This document shows positions 5,157 to 11,872 of a stretch of DNA of 13,958 nucleotides, one piece after another. Source of the DNA: CALJIC01 sp039805565. Lineage in GTDB: Bacteria > Chloroflexota > Chloroflexia > Chloroflexales > Roseiflexaceae. The number at the start of each line of letters is the position of its first letter. Position 1 is the stretch's first letter. The stretch covers positions 1-13,958 of the forward strand of contig JBDLTZ010000027.1 in NCBI GenBank assembly GCA_039805565.1, read 5' to 3'. The notes below the pieces were generated by a model that was not told where the DNA came from, searched no databases, and worked only from the letters and a program-made list of their open reading frames with translations. The position numbers and the translations under genes were made by a program.

Positions 5157-7367
5157 CTATTGTGTCGTCGCCGTATACGCCACTCCGCGGCGTCGGATAC
5201 GTGGCCACCCCGCCAGCCGCAGAGGCCCGACGAGCCAGGACCGGGGCGAACGATACTGGCCAACGAGCGTACTCAACGCCACAGCCAGAACCAGTGCTGC
5301 GAGCACTACGGGAGGGCCCCAGCCGGAGGGTATCAGCCGGGCAGCCTGATACGGGAAGGCGCCCGCGAGCCCCACCAGCGCGAGGGCAGCCAAGAACGGC
5401 GGCAGGATGGGCTGACAGCGCGCCCTCGCGAGAAGGGCCACGAGCGGCAGGAGCAGCAGCAGCGCCACCAAGCGCCCGCCGCCGAGCAAGTGACGGCTGC
5501 TCAGGAACCACGGCTCGGGCGCGGCGGGGCGGAGCGACAGATCGCTCAGCGCAAACCCGAGGCGCCGGGTGTCGAGCGGCGGCCGGAACGTTGGCACATC
5601 GAGCGCGATGACACGCGCCGTATCGGACGGCGGCACCAGCAGATGGTACCGACGCCAGTCGCCGGTGACGCGGAACGGGCCGGCGACCCAGGCGCCGTGC
5701 GAGAGCGTGAGGTCGGCGGGGGGCGCGTCAGCGGGCCGGGGCGAGGTCATCCGGAGCTGGAGCACAGCCGGGGCGCCCTCGGTGTCTCGGAGCGAGAGAG
5801 CGGCCCCTTGCTCAGACCAGTAGAACTCCTCGGTCGCATTCTGCTCATAATCGGTGTTGAAGCCGAGGATGTAGCGCCGCATAGCCGGGCTATCCGCCTC
5901 GGACGAGACGCGCGGCCATGCCAGCGCGGCGCCCGCGGCAAAGGTGATGGCGCCGAGGAGAGCAGGGACGGCCGCGAGGACAACCACGCCTGCGACATCG
6001 CGGGGGCGCCGCAGCGCTCGGCCGAGTGCGGCGAGCCAGCCGAGCAGCCCGGGCAGTGCGCTGACGCGGACAGTGATGACGGCATGGCGGACGTGCGCAA
6101 GCACCGCAGCGATATCGGCGGCGATGTCGGATGGCCGGGCGATGAGGTAGAGCTGGACGACGCCGAGACCGAGAGCGGCCAGGTACAGCACCGCGACAAA
6201 GTGCGGGTCGAACAGCCACAGGTTAAGTCGCTCGAGCCTGAGGAAGTCGAACGTCCCCTCCTGATTCAGCGCGTAGGCCAGCGACAGCAGCACAAACACA
6301 CCGTATCGCCTGGCCAGCAGCGCGTAGATCCCGCCGAGGATGATACATGGATGGACGTAGCGCTGGCGCATGTGGGTGTTGAAGAAGAAGAACGCCACTG
6401 CAGCGAGCGTAATGGCCAGGAAGAAGATCTGGTAGTCACGCGACGAGTAGGGCACGTTAGCCAGGCCGGTGCGCGCCACGCGGACGACCATGGGGAGCAG
6501 CACGACGGCGGCGTAGGTGAAGAACATCAGGTAGCCCCACCCCCGGAGCGACAGGCCAGCGAAGAGTGTCGCACTCGGGACATAGATCGGCCGCTGTTCG
6601 AGCAGCAGGTACCAGATGTTGTAGGCGCTGATCGAGGCAAAGGGCGGCTTGGAGCTAGCATTTAGGTTGAGGTTGAGGAAGCCAGCCAGGTCACCGACAG
6701 CGATGAACGGCAGAGCGACCAGCGCCTGCACCCCCAGCGCGGCGAGCGTAGCGCGGAGGAGGGCGCGCTGGCGTATGATCGGCGTCAGCAGGAGCAGCAG
6801 GACGATCGGAAGGAAGAGGATCGCCTGGAGCTTGACGTTGAGCGCGAGCACATACGCCACGACTGCCAGGGCCGGGCGGTGCTTCAGGGCAAGCAGGATA
6901 GCGGCCAGTACGAGCGTGGTGTGCATCGCGTCGATCTGCGCCCAGATCAGTGTGTTGTACAGGTAGGAGACGTTGAACAGGATGAGCAGTGCGTCGTACG
7001 GGTTCGCGCGCTGCTCGTGCAGGATGAGCATCGCCAAGAAAACGCCCGCCACGTCGAACAAGAGCGCCACCACCTTGAGCAGATTGATGTTCGCCTCTAG
7101 CTCGGCAGGAGAGCGAAACAGCCAGCCGTAGACATTCAGCACATATAAGAAGATCGGATTGTAGTCCAACTGCGTGATGCGATAGGCGTCTCCGATGCCG
7201 TAGGCGGCGATCAGGCGCGCCCAACGCTCGAAGTAGAACTGGTCGCGCGGGTAGCCGCTCACAGGGAGGAGCAGCACCAGCGCGCCGTAGATGATTGCCA
7301 GCAGCAGGGCCAACCGCAACGGGCTTGCGGGTTCCTGCACACGATCGGGGTGTGCATCTGGGCGCAT
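5157..7367 (-). CDS. membrane GT-C glycosyltransferase with C-terminal beta-rich domain
   Basis: This is a probable polyprenyl-phosphate-sugar-dependent glycosyltransferase acting on the outer face of the membrane. The 736-residue protein starts at the ATG at 7367; the longer frame to 7811 runs antiparallel-style through the phosphoesterase gene and has shadow composition. After a first membrane helix (about 17-36) comes SGYPRDQFYFERWARL with Asp42 in the first outer loop, the usual GT-C catalytic position, and then TQLDYNPIFLYVLNVYGWLF. About ten further helices follow to residue 411. THMRQRYVHP at 331-340 resembles the HERY-P type motif of Gpi18/PIG-V-like mannosyltransferases (COG5542). 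A helix at about 458-484 leads to a non-membrane, beta-rich segment (about 485-615), then two or three more helices and a basic tail. The acceptor is unknown. It is 19 bases downstream of the phosphoesterase gene. Confidence 0.8.
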   Translation of the reverse strand: MRPDAHPDRVQEPASPLRLALLLAIIYGALVLLLPVSGYPRDQFYFERWARLIAAYGIGDAYRITQLDYNPIFLYVLNVYGWLFRSPAELEANINLLKVVALLFDVAGVFLAMLILHEQRANPYDALLILFNVSYLYNTLIWAQIDAMHTTLVLAAILLALKHRPALAVVAYVLALNVKLQAILFLPIVLLLLLTPIIRQRALLRATLAALGVQALVALPFIAVGDLAGFLNLNLNASSKPPFASISAYNIWYLLLEQRPIYVPSATLFAGLSLRGWGYLMFFTYAAVVLLPMVVRVARTGLANVPYSSRDYQIFFLAITLAAVAFFFFNTHMRQRYVHPCIILGGIYALLARRYGVFVLLSLAYALNQEGTFDFLRLERLNLWLFDPHFVAVLYLAALGLGVVQLYLIARPSDIAADIAAVLAHVRHAVITVRVSALPGLLGWLAALGRALRRPRDVAGVVVLAAVPALLGAITFAAGAALAWPRVSSEADSPAMRRYILGFNTDYEQNATEEFYWSEQGAALSLRDTEGAPAVLQLRMTSPRPADAPPADLTLSHGAWVAGPFRVTGDWRRYHLLVPPSDTARVIALDVPTFRPPLDTRRLGFALSDLSLRPAAPEPWFLSSRHLLGGGRLVALLLLLPLVALLARARCQPILPPFLAALALVGLAGAFPYQAARLIPSGWGPPVVLAALVLAVALSTLVGQYRSPRSWLVGPLRLAGWPRIRRRGVAYTATTQ

Positions 7368-7386
7368 ACAGTCGTTTTCTTTTCCT

Positions 7387-8073
7387 TCAGTAGCTGGAAC
7401 GAAGCAGGGACGCGGCAGCATGCTCGGCGCCCGGGAAGCCGACCTCGCGGTAGTCTCTGGCGACGGCCTGGATATCGAACGGGACGCGGCGGTGCTCGAC
7501 GCGCCAGGCGCCATCCCAGGTGACGATGGCGTAGACCGCGCGCTGGTCGCCGTCGCGCGGGAGGCCGACGCTGGCGACGTCGACGAGGGTCCAGGGCTCG
7601 ACGCGGCGGGTGAAGGGCACGTGGTAGTGGCCGAAGGCGACCACCTCGGCGTCGACGCCGTCGAGGAGCGGGCGGACCAGCGACTCGTGGAGCCGGGGCT
7701 TGATCGGATCCTCGAGGTTGCGCGGGTTCGCGTGGACGGCGAGGAGCCGGTGGCCTGGGGCAGCCTCAATGCGCTGGCCGAAGGGCAGCCCCTCGAGAAA
7801 AGCAATGTCATCCGCCGAGAGGCGCTCGAGGGCGAAGGACACCTGCGGGTCGGGCTCGCGGTCGACGATGTAGCGGTCGCAGTTGCCCATGAGAAACGCG
7901 GCGCCGTCGAGCGAGCGCAGGCGGGCGACGGCCTCGGCGGGACGCGGTCCGACGAGCGCCATGTCCCCGGCGACGATCAGGGCATCGGGGGCGGCGTGTT
8001 GGCGGATGTCGGCCAGGACGGCCTCAAGGGCGACGATGTTACCGTGGACATCGGACATGATGACGACGCGCAC
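7387..8073 (-). CDS. metallophosphoesterase (calcineurin-like, YfcE/MJ0936 type)
   Basis: The product is a dinuclear-metal phosphoesterase, probably acting on small phosphodiesters or phosphomonoesters in the cytoplasm; the substrate is not predictable. The 228-residue protein carries all family motifs: DVHGN with Asp8 and His10, AGDMA with Asp37, GNCD with Asn64 (the usual GNHD has Cys in place of His), AVHANP with His114, and GHYHVPF with His149 and His151. The start is a GTG at 8073 with AGGAG seven bases upstream. It begins 15 bases after the glcD stop and is followed 19 bases later by the glycosyltransferase, so it is co-transcribed with both. Confidence 0.92.
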   Translation of the reverse strand: MRVVIMSDVHGNIVALEAVLADIRQHAAPDALIVAGDMALVGPRPAEAVARLRSLDGAAFLMGNCDRYIVDREPDPQVSFALERLSADDIAFLEGLPFGQRIEAAPGHRLLAVHANPRNLEDPIKPRLHESLVRPLLDGVDAEVVAFGHYHVPFTRRVEPWTLVDVASVGLPRDGDQRAVYAIVTWDGAWRVEHRRVPFDIQAVARDYREVGFPGAEHAAASLLRSSY

Positions 8074-8088
8074 GTTGTTCTCCTGCGC

Positions 8089-9543
8089 CTAGATCCAGGC
8101 GCCGGCCTCCATGGCCCGCGTGGCGCCCTTGGCGTGTTTGATGTCGCCGCAGGAAGCGCCGGTTGGCAGCTGCTTACAGGGGTTCATGGCATCGAGCGGG
8201 TCGAAGGCGGCGCGGAGCTGGAGCATGGCCGCGATGTCCTCCTGGGAGTAGATCCAGCTCATGTAGTCGCGCTTCTCGATGCCGATGCCGTGCTCGCCGC
8301 TGATGGTGCCGCCGGCGTCGACGCAGGCACGCAGGATCTCCTCGCCGGCGGCGATGGCGCGCTCGCGGACGCCGGGCTCGCGGACGTCGAAGAGCAGCAG
8401 CGGGTGGAGGTTGCCATCGCCGGCGTGGAAGATGTTGACGATCAGCAGGTTGTACTTCCGGGCCACCTGCTCGGTGAAGCGCAGTACCTCGGTGAGGCGG
8501 GAGCGCGGCACGACGCCGTCCTGGATGTGGTAGTGGGGGCGTAGGCGGCCGCAGGCGGCGAGAGCGCCCTTGCGGCCGGCCCAGAGCTTCTTGCGCTGGG
8601 CCTCATCGCGCGCGGCGCGCAGCTCGCGGGCGTCGTGGGCCACACACACCGCCTCGATGCGGCGGGCCTGCTCCTCGAGCTCCTCGCGGAGGCCATCGAT
8701 CTCGATCAGCAGGACGGCGCGGGCGTCGGTGGGGTAGCCGGCGTGGACTGACTCCTCGACGACGCGGATGCCCTCGCCCTCGAGCATCTCGAGGGCGGCC
8801 GGGATGATGCCGGCGGCGATGATCGCCGATACCGTGGCCGAGGCCGCGTCGAGGTCGTCGTAGATCGCCAGGAAGGTACGGACGTCCTCGGGGTTGGGCG
8901 TGAGGCGGACGGTGAGGTCGGTGGCGACGCCGAGCGTGCCCTCGCCGCCAACGAACGCCCCAAGCAGGTCGTAGCCGGGGGCGTCGGGGGCGGCGGAGCC
9001 CAGCTCGAGGAGCGTGCCGTCGGAGAGAGCGACGGTGGCGGCGACGACGTGGTTGGTGGTGACGCCGTACTTGAGGCAGTGCGGCCCCCCGGCGTTCTCG
9101 GCCGCGTTGCCGCCGATGGTGGACGACCGCTGGCTGGAGGGGTCGGGCGCGAAGTGCAGGCCGAGGTGAGCGGTGCGCTCGCTGAGGTCCACGTTCACCA
9201 GGCCGGGCTGGACCACGGCGAGGCGGCTTTCGGCATCGACCGAGAGCAGGCGATCGAGGCGGGCGAGCGAGACGACCACGCCGCCCTCGGAGGGGACGGA
9301 GCCGCCGGAGAGGCCGGTGCCGGCGCCACGGGCCACGACAGGCCAGCCGGCCTCGGCGGAGACACGTACGGCGGCGGCAACCTCGCGCGCGTCGGCGGGG
9401 GCCACGACGACGTCGGGCGTGGCCATGTCGAGCGCCGAGCCGTCGTACTCGTAGAGCATGAGCTCCTCGGCGCGGTGGAGGACCGCTTCCGGCGGCAGTG
9501 CGCCCTGGAGGCGGGTAACAAGCTCGGCGCGTGACAGGCGCAT
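8089..9543 (-). CDS. glcD: glycolate oxidase FAD-linked subunit GlcD
   Basis: GlcD is the catalytic flavoprotein of glycolate oxidase; close relatives oxidise D-lactate. The 484-residue protein has the FAD-binding PCMH domain with VVARGAGTGLSGGSVP at residues 69-84, DPSSQRSSTIGGNAAENAGG at 134-153, LKYGVTTNHVVAATVALSDG at 157-176 and GSEGTLG-type FVGGEGTLGVATDL at 197-210. The C-terminal FAD-oxidase domain contains HIQDGVVPRSRL, NIFHAGDGNLHPLLLFD and TISGEHGIGIEKRDYM, the last two holding the conserved His residues near the flavin. Its ATG (9543) directly follows the TAG of the Dabb gene with no base between, and GAGG inside that gene serves as ribosome site. With glcE in the window, glycolate oxidation is the likeliest role; D-lactate dehydrogenase is the main alternative. 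Confidence 0.95.
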   Translation of the reverse strand: MRLSRAELVTRLQGALPPEAVLHRAEELMLYEYDGSALDMATPDVVVAPADAREVAAAVRVSAEAGWPVVARGAGTGLSGGSVPSEGGVVVSLARLDRLLSVDAESRLAVVQPGLVNVDLSERTAHLGLHFAPDPSSQRSSTIGGNAAENAGGPHCLKYGVTTNHVVAATVALSDGTLLELGSAAPDAPGYDLLGAFVGGEGTLGVATDLTVRLTPNPEDVRTFLAIYDDLDAASATVSAIIAAGIIPAALEMLEGEGIRVVEESVHAGYPTDARAVLLIEIDGLREELEEQARRIEAVCVAHDARELRAARDEAQRKKLWAGRKGALAACGRLRPHYHIQDGVVPRSRLTEVLRFTEQVARKYNLLIVNIFHAGDGNLHPLLLFDVREPGVRERAIAAGEEILRACVDAGGTISGEHGIGIEKRDYMSWIYSQEDIAAMLQLRAAFDPLDAMNPCKQLPTGASCGDIKHAKGATRAMEAGAWI

Positions 9544-9837
9544 CTAGACCTCGTAGTCGATCACGGCGCGGGACTCCAGGAACGGCGACATGAACTCATT
9601 GACGGCGACGTGGGCCGGGTGGGCGAGGTAGCCCGGGAGCTGGTCGGCGCGCTCGAGAGTGCTGTCGAGGATGAAAGTCCAGACGACAGGCCGCTCGGAG
9701 GGCATACCGCGGTGGCACTTAATATAGGTCAGGCCGGGGATCTGGCCCTGAAGCGCCTCGAGGCGGGCCATGATCTCGGCGAGGGTCTCGTCGGAGGTGT
9801 CGGGCTTCTTCTTGAACATGACCATGTGCTTGAGCAC
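9544..9837 (-). CDS. Dabb (stress-responsive A/B barrel) domain protein
   Basis: This 97-residue protein is a single ferredoxin-like dimeric alpha/beta barrel domain. It opens with LKHMVMFKKKPD, has IPGLTYIKCHRGM in the middle and ends YLAHPAHVAVNEFMSPFLESRAVIDYEV, the full signature of the Dabb family (PF07876). Family members include small decarboxylases, cyclases and proteins of unknown role, so function is not assigned. The start is a GTG at 9837 with AGGAG seven bases upstream. The stop abuts the glcD start codon, so it is the first gene of the run Dabb-glcD-phosphoesterase-glycosyltransferase and may assist the 2-hydroxyacid pathway, which is inference. Confidence 0.9.
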   Translation of the reverse strand: MLKHMVMFKKKPDTSDETLAEIMARLEALQGQIPGLTYIKCHRGMPSERPVVWTFILDSTLERADQLPGYLAHPAHVAVNEFMSPFLESRAVIDYEV

Positions 9838-9851
9838 GAGCTTGCTCCTGT

Positions 9852-9927
9852 GGGAGGGGCGGTCCCTCCCCCTACCCCCTCCCGAGGAGGGGGGAAGATT
9901 GTCTGCGGAGAGGCCGGGCCCCTCCGC
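9852..9927. repeat. cluster of GC-rich hairpins upstream of the Dabb-glcD operon
   Basis: Three inverted repeats stand in a row: GGGAGGG (9852-9858) with CCCTCCC (9864-9870); CCCCCTCC (9875-9882) with GGAGGGGG (9886-9893), loop CGA; and GCGGAG (9905-9910) with CTCCGC (9922-9927), with inner GGCC/GCC pairing. They fill much of the 176-base gap between the epimerase stop and the Dabb start. Without adjacent T-tracts they are not clear intrinsic terminators. They look like a dispersed GC-rich repeat, similar in style to 4047-4124. Confidence 0.6.
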
Positions 9928-10013
9928 GCCTCATGCGTGTGCCCCTGCAACGAGGGGCAGCTCCGTCTCCTGCGTGCGCCCTGCGGTGAGCGGATGCTCG
10001 CTGCGACCCAGCA

Positions 10014-10853
10014 CTAGCCCTCGACGTGGTCGCGCCACGAGTGCTGCGGCTGGTAGCCGAGCACCTGGCGCGCGCCGTCGATGCCCAGCAGGGTGGCGTG
10101 CGGGTGGGCCAGCGGGCGGACGGGCACGCTGGGGAAGACCTCGGCCATGAGATCGGCGCTGGGGCGGTTCATCACCGTGTCGTCCGCGGCGATGATGAAG
10201 GAGTGCGCGCCGGCGACGTCGGCCTCGAGCCCGAGGCGGCAGCTCTGCGCCACGTCACGGGCATCCACGTAGCCCCAGAGGTTCCACTTACGCGCGTGGG
10301 GGTCGCCCCAGTAGCTCGGGAAGCGCTGGTAGGCCTCGGGCTCCATGATATTGGAGAAGCGCAGGCCGACGTAGGGCACGCCGGACCAGCGGCTGAACTG
10401 GCGGGCGACCTCCTCGCTGATCACCTTGGAGAGCGCGTAGCTGCTCTCGGGGTAGAGCGGGGCCTGCTCGTCGATCGGGGCGTAGTGCGGCAGGACTTTC
10501 TCGAACGGCAGGCCGAGGGTGGTCTCACTCGAGGCCCACACCACGCGCTTCAGGCCGGCGACCTGGGCGGCGCGGAAGACGTTGTAGGTGGTCGTGGTGT
10601 TGTGGCGGAACATGCGCTCCTCGGTCCAGCCGCTGGGGTTGGGGTTGGCGGCCAGGTGGACCACGGCGTCGTGGCCGTGCAGCGCCTCGACGGTCTCACC
10701 GAGGCTCATGAGGTCCACGGTGAGGAAGCGGCAGAGCTGCTCGCTCGGCGGGGCGATGTCGATGTTGAGCACCTCGTAGCCGCGGCTGATGAGCTCGTGG
10801 ATGGTGGCGCGGCCGGCCTTGCCGCTGCCGCCGGTGACGACGATCTTTTTCAT
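10014..10853 (-). CDS. NAD-dependent epimerase/dehydratase (extended SDR)
   Basis: This is a nucleotide-sugar or sugar-acid oxidoreductase of the extended short-chain dehydrogenase family, cytoplasmic. The 279-residue protein has the Rossmann dinucleotide loop TGGSGKAG at residues 7-14, acidic NIDIA at 30-34 favouring NAD(H), HLAANPNPSG at 67-76, WASSE with the active-site Ser (108/109), and Tyr139-x3-Lys143 in SSYALSK. GLRFSNIMEP and a domain with YVDARDVAQSC follow, as in UDP-glucose 4-epimerase and uronate dehydrogenase relatives. It is short for a UDP-sugar epimerase (about 320-340) and closer to the 260-280 of uronate dehydrogenases, but the substrate remains open. GAGG lies eight bases before the ATG, and a TATAAT is upstream at 10900-10895. 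It is separated from the Dabb-glcD run by 176 bases. Confidence 0.88.
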   Translation of the reverse strand: MKKIVVTGGSGKAGRATIHELISRGYEVLNIDIAPPSEQLCRFLTVDLMSLGETVEALHGHDAVVHLAANPNPSGWTEERMFRHNTTTTYNVFRAAQVAGLKRVVWASSETTLGLPFEKVLPHYAPIDEQAPLYPESSYALSKVISEEVARQFSRWSGVPYVGLRFSNIMEPEAYQRFPSYWGDPHARKWNLWGYVDARDVAQSCRLGLEADVAGAHSFIIAADDTVMNRPSADLMAEVFPSVPVRPLAHPHATLLGIDGARQVLGYQPQHSWRDHVEG

Positions 10854-10894
10854 TGTTTTTCCTCTGGTGAAGGCGCACGCCGCGCCCTCACCAG

Positions 10895-10900
10895 ATTATA
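10895..10900 (-). promoter_or_regulatory. -10 box (TATAAT) for the epimerase gene
   Basis: The - strand reads CTTATAATC at this point, a perfect -10 hexamer 41 bases before the epimerase ATG, which would give a leader of about 35 bases. There is no TG extension and no recognisable -35 at 17 bases, where the GC-rich hairpin 10914-10932 lies instead. The call rests on the hexamer in an otherwise GC-rich spacer. Confidence 0.5.
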
Positions 10901-10908
10901 AGGGGAGT

Positions 10909-11152
10909 TTTGCGGAGGGGCTGCGCCCCTCCACACCTCCTGCTCGCGCACCGCGCCGCACTCGAGTGTGACAGGTGTCCTTTGGACGGGCTGCTTCCCT
11001 CCACACCTCCCGCTCGCGCACCGCGCCGCACTCGAGTGTAACAGAGGTGTCCTTTGGACGGTCTGCGCCCCTCGACACCTCCCGCTCGCGCACCGCGCCG
11101 CACTCGAGTGTGACAGGTGTCCTTTGGACGGGCTGCGCCCCTCCACGCTTCC
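10909..11152. repeat. tandem repeat of a 70-72-base unit (about 3.5 copies)
   Basis: Units run about 10909-10978 (left end diverged), 10979-11050 (72 bases), 11051-11120 (70 bases) and a partial copy 11121-11152. Each complete unit runs from CCTTTGGACGG through a C-rich stretch and CTCGCGCACCGCGCCG to the palindrome CACTCGAGTG (10959-10968, 11029-11038, 11101-11110) and an AGGTGT that mirrors the ACACCT earlier in the unit. In the first copy GGAGGGGC (10914-10921) and GCCCCTCC (10925-10932) form a perfect 8-bp hairpin. Copies abut directly without unique spacers, so this is not CRISPR. It fills the 316-base gap between the deoC stop and the epimerase gene. No gene is supported here. Confidence 0.9.
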
Positions 11153-11169
11153 TGGGCGGCGAAGGCGGA

Positions 11170-11856
11170 TCAGTACCCCTGGACGGCGGGCGCGGCGGAC
11201 TCGCCGCGGGCCTCGCGGGCGATGGCGACGCCGGCGCTGGTGCCAAGCCGGGATGCGCCGGCCTCAATCATCGCCTGGGCGTCGGCGAGCGAGCGAACGC
11301 CGCCAGCGGCCTTGACGAGCGCCGCCCCGGCGACCGCATCGCGCATGAGCGCCACATCACGGGGGGTAGCCCCGGCCGACGCGAAGCCGGTGGAGGTCTT
11401 GACGAAATCTGCGCCGACCTCCACAGCCAGGCGGCACGCGGCGACCTTCTCCTCGTCGGTGAGCAACGCCGTCTCGATGATCACTTTGCAGATCGCGCCG
11501 CCCTCGTGGGAGGCGGCAACCACCTGGCGGATATCCTCGCGCACGTAGGCGTGATCGCCGGCCTTGAGGCGGCCGATGGCGATGACCATGTCGATCTCGC
11601 GCGCACCATCGCGGATGGCACCGCGCGCCTCGAATACCTTGACCTCGGTGGTCGTGGCGCCGAGGGGGAAGCCGACGACCGTGCAGACCTTCGGCTCGGC
11701 CCCTTCGAGCAGGCGTGCGCAGACCGGCACGAACGACGGGTTGACGCAGACGCTGGCGAAGCCGTGCTCGCGGGCCTCCTGGCAGAGCTTCTCGATCTGC
11801 GTCGGGGTGGCGTCAGGCTTGAGGAGCGTGTGGTCAATAGAGCGGACGACATCCAT
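11170..11856 (-). CDS. deoC: deoxyribose-phosphate aldolase
   Basis: The enzyme cleaves 2-deoxyribose 5-phosphate to acetaldehyde and glyceraldehyde 3-phosphate in deoxynucleoside breakdown. The 228-residue class I aldolase has IDHTLLKPDAT at residues 7-17, VCVNPSFVP at 36-44, CTVVGFPLGATTTEVKVFEA at 58-77, EIDMVIAIG with Asp89 (the catalytic Asp), the Schiff-base Lys153 in DFVKTSTGF, and Lys182 in LVKAAGGVR. Length is normal. The ATG at 11856 has GGAGG seven bases upstream; the longer frame to 11898 overlaps larA and is rejected. It starts 16 bases after the larA stop and is the last gene of the Rieske-larA-deoC set. No nucleoside phosphorylase gene accompanies it in the window. Confidence 0.96.
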   Translation of the reverse strand: MDVVRSIDHTLLKPDATPTQIEKLCQEAREHGFASVCVNPSFVPVCARLLEGAEPKVCTVVGFPLGATTTEVKVFEARGAIRDGAREIDMVIAIGRLKAGDHAYVREDIRQVVAASHEGGAICKVIIETALLTDEEKVAACRLAVEVGADFVKTSTGFASAGATPRDVALMRDAVAGAALVKAAGGVRSLADAQAMIEAGASRLGTSAGVAIAREARGESAAPAVQGY

Positions 11857-11872
11857 AGGGCGCCTCCAGGAA

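Noticed and set aside
4977..6665. A 562-codon open frame on the + strand opposite the glycosyltransferase gene
   Set aside because: Its product is rich in Arg, Gly, Glu and Gln without any recognisable domain, while the opposite strand encodes a coherent membrane protein. Long antisense frames are expected in GC-rich coding DNA.
7291..8544. A 417-codon + frame opposite the phosphoesterase and glcD
   Set aside because: It spans parts of three real genes on the other strand and encodes a Val/Asp/Gly/Ala-rich chain with no motif.
10914..10932. Intrinsic terminator of the Rieske-larA-deoC set
   Set aside because: The hairpin is strong, but the - strand downstream reads GCAAAACTCC without a T-run.
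10909..11152. CRISPR array
   Set aside because: Units abut directly, are 70-72 bases long and have no unique spacers; no cas gene is present.
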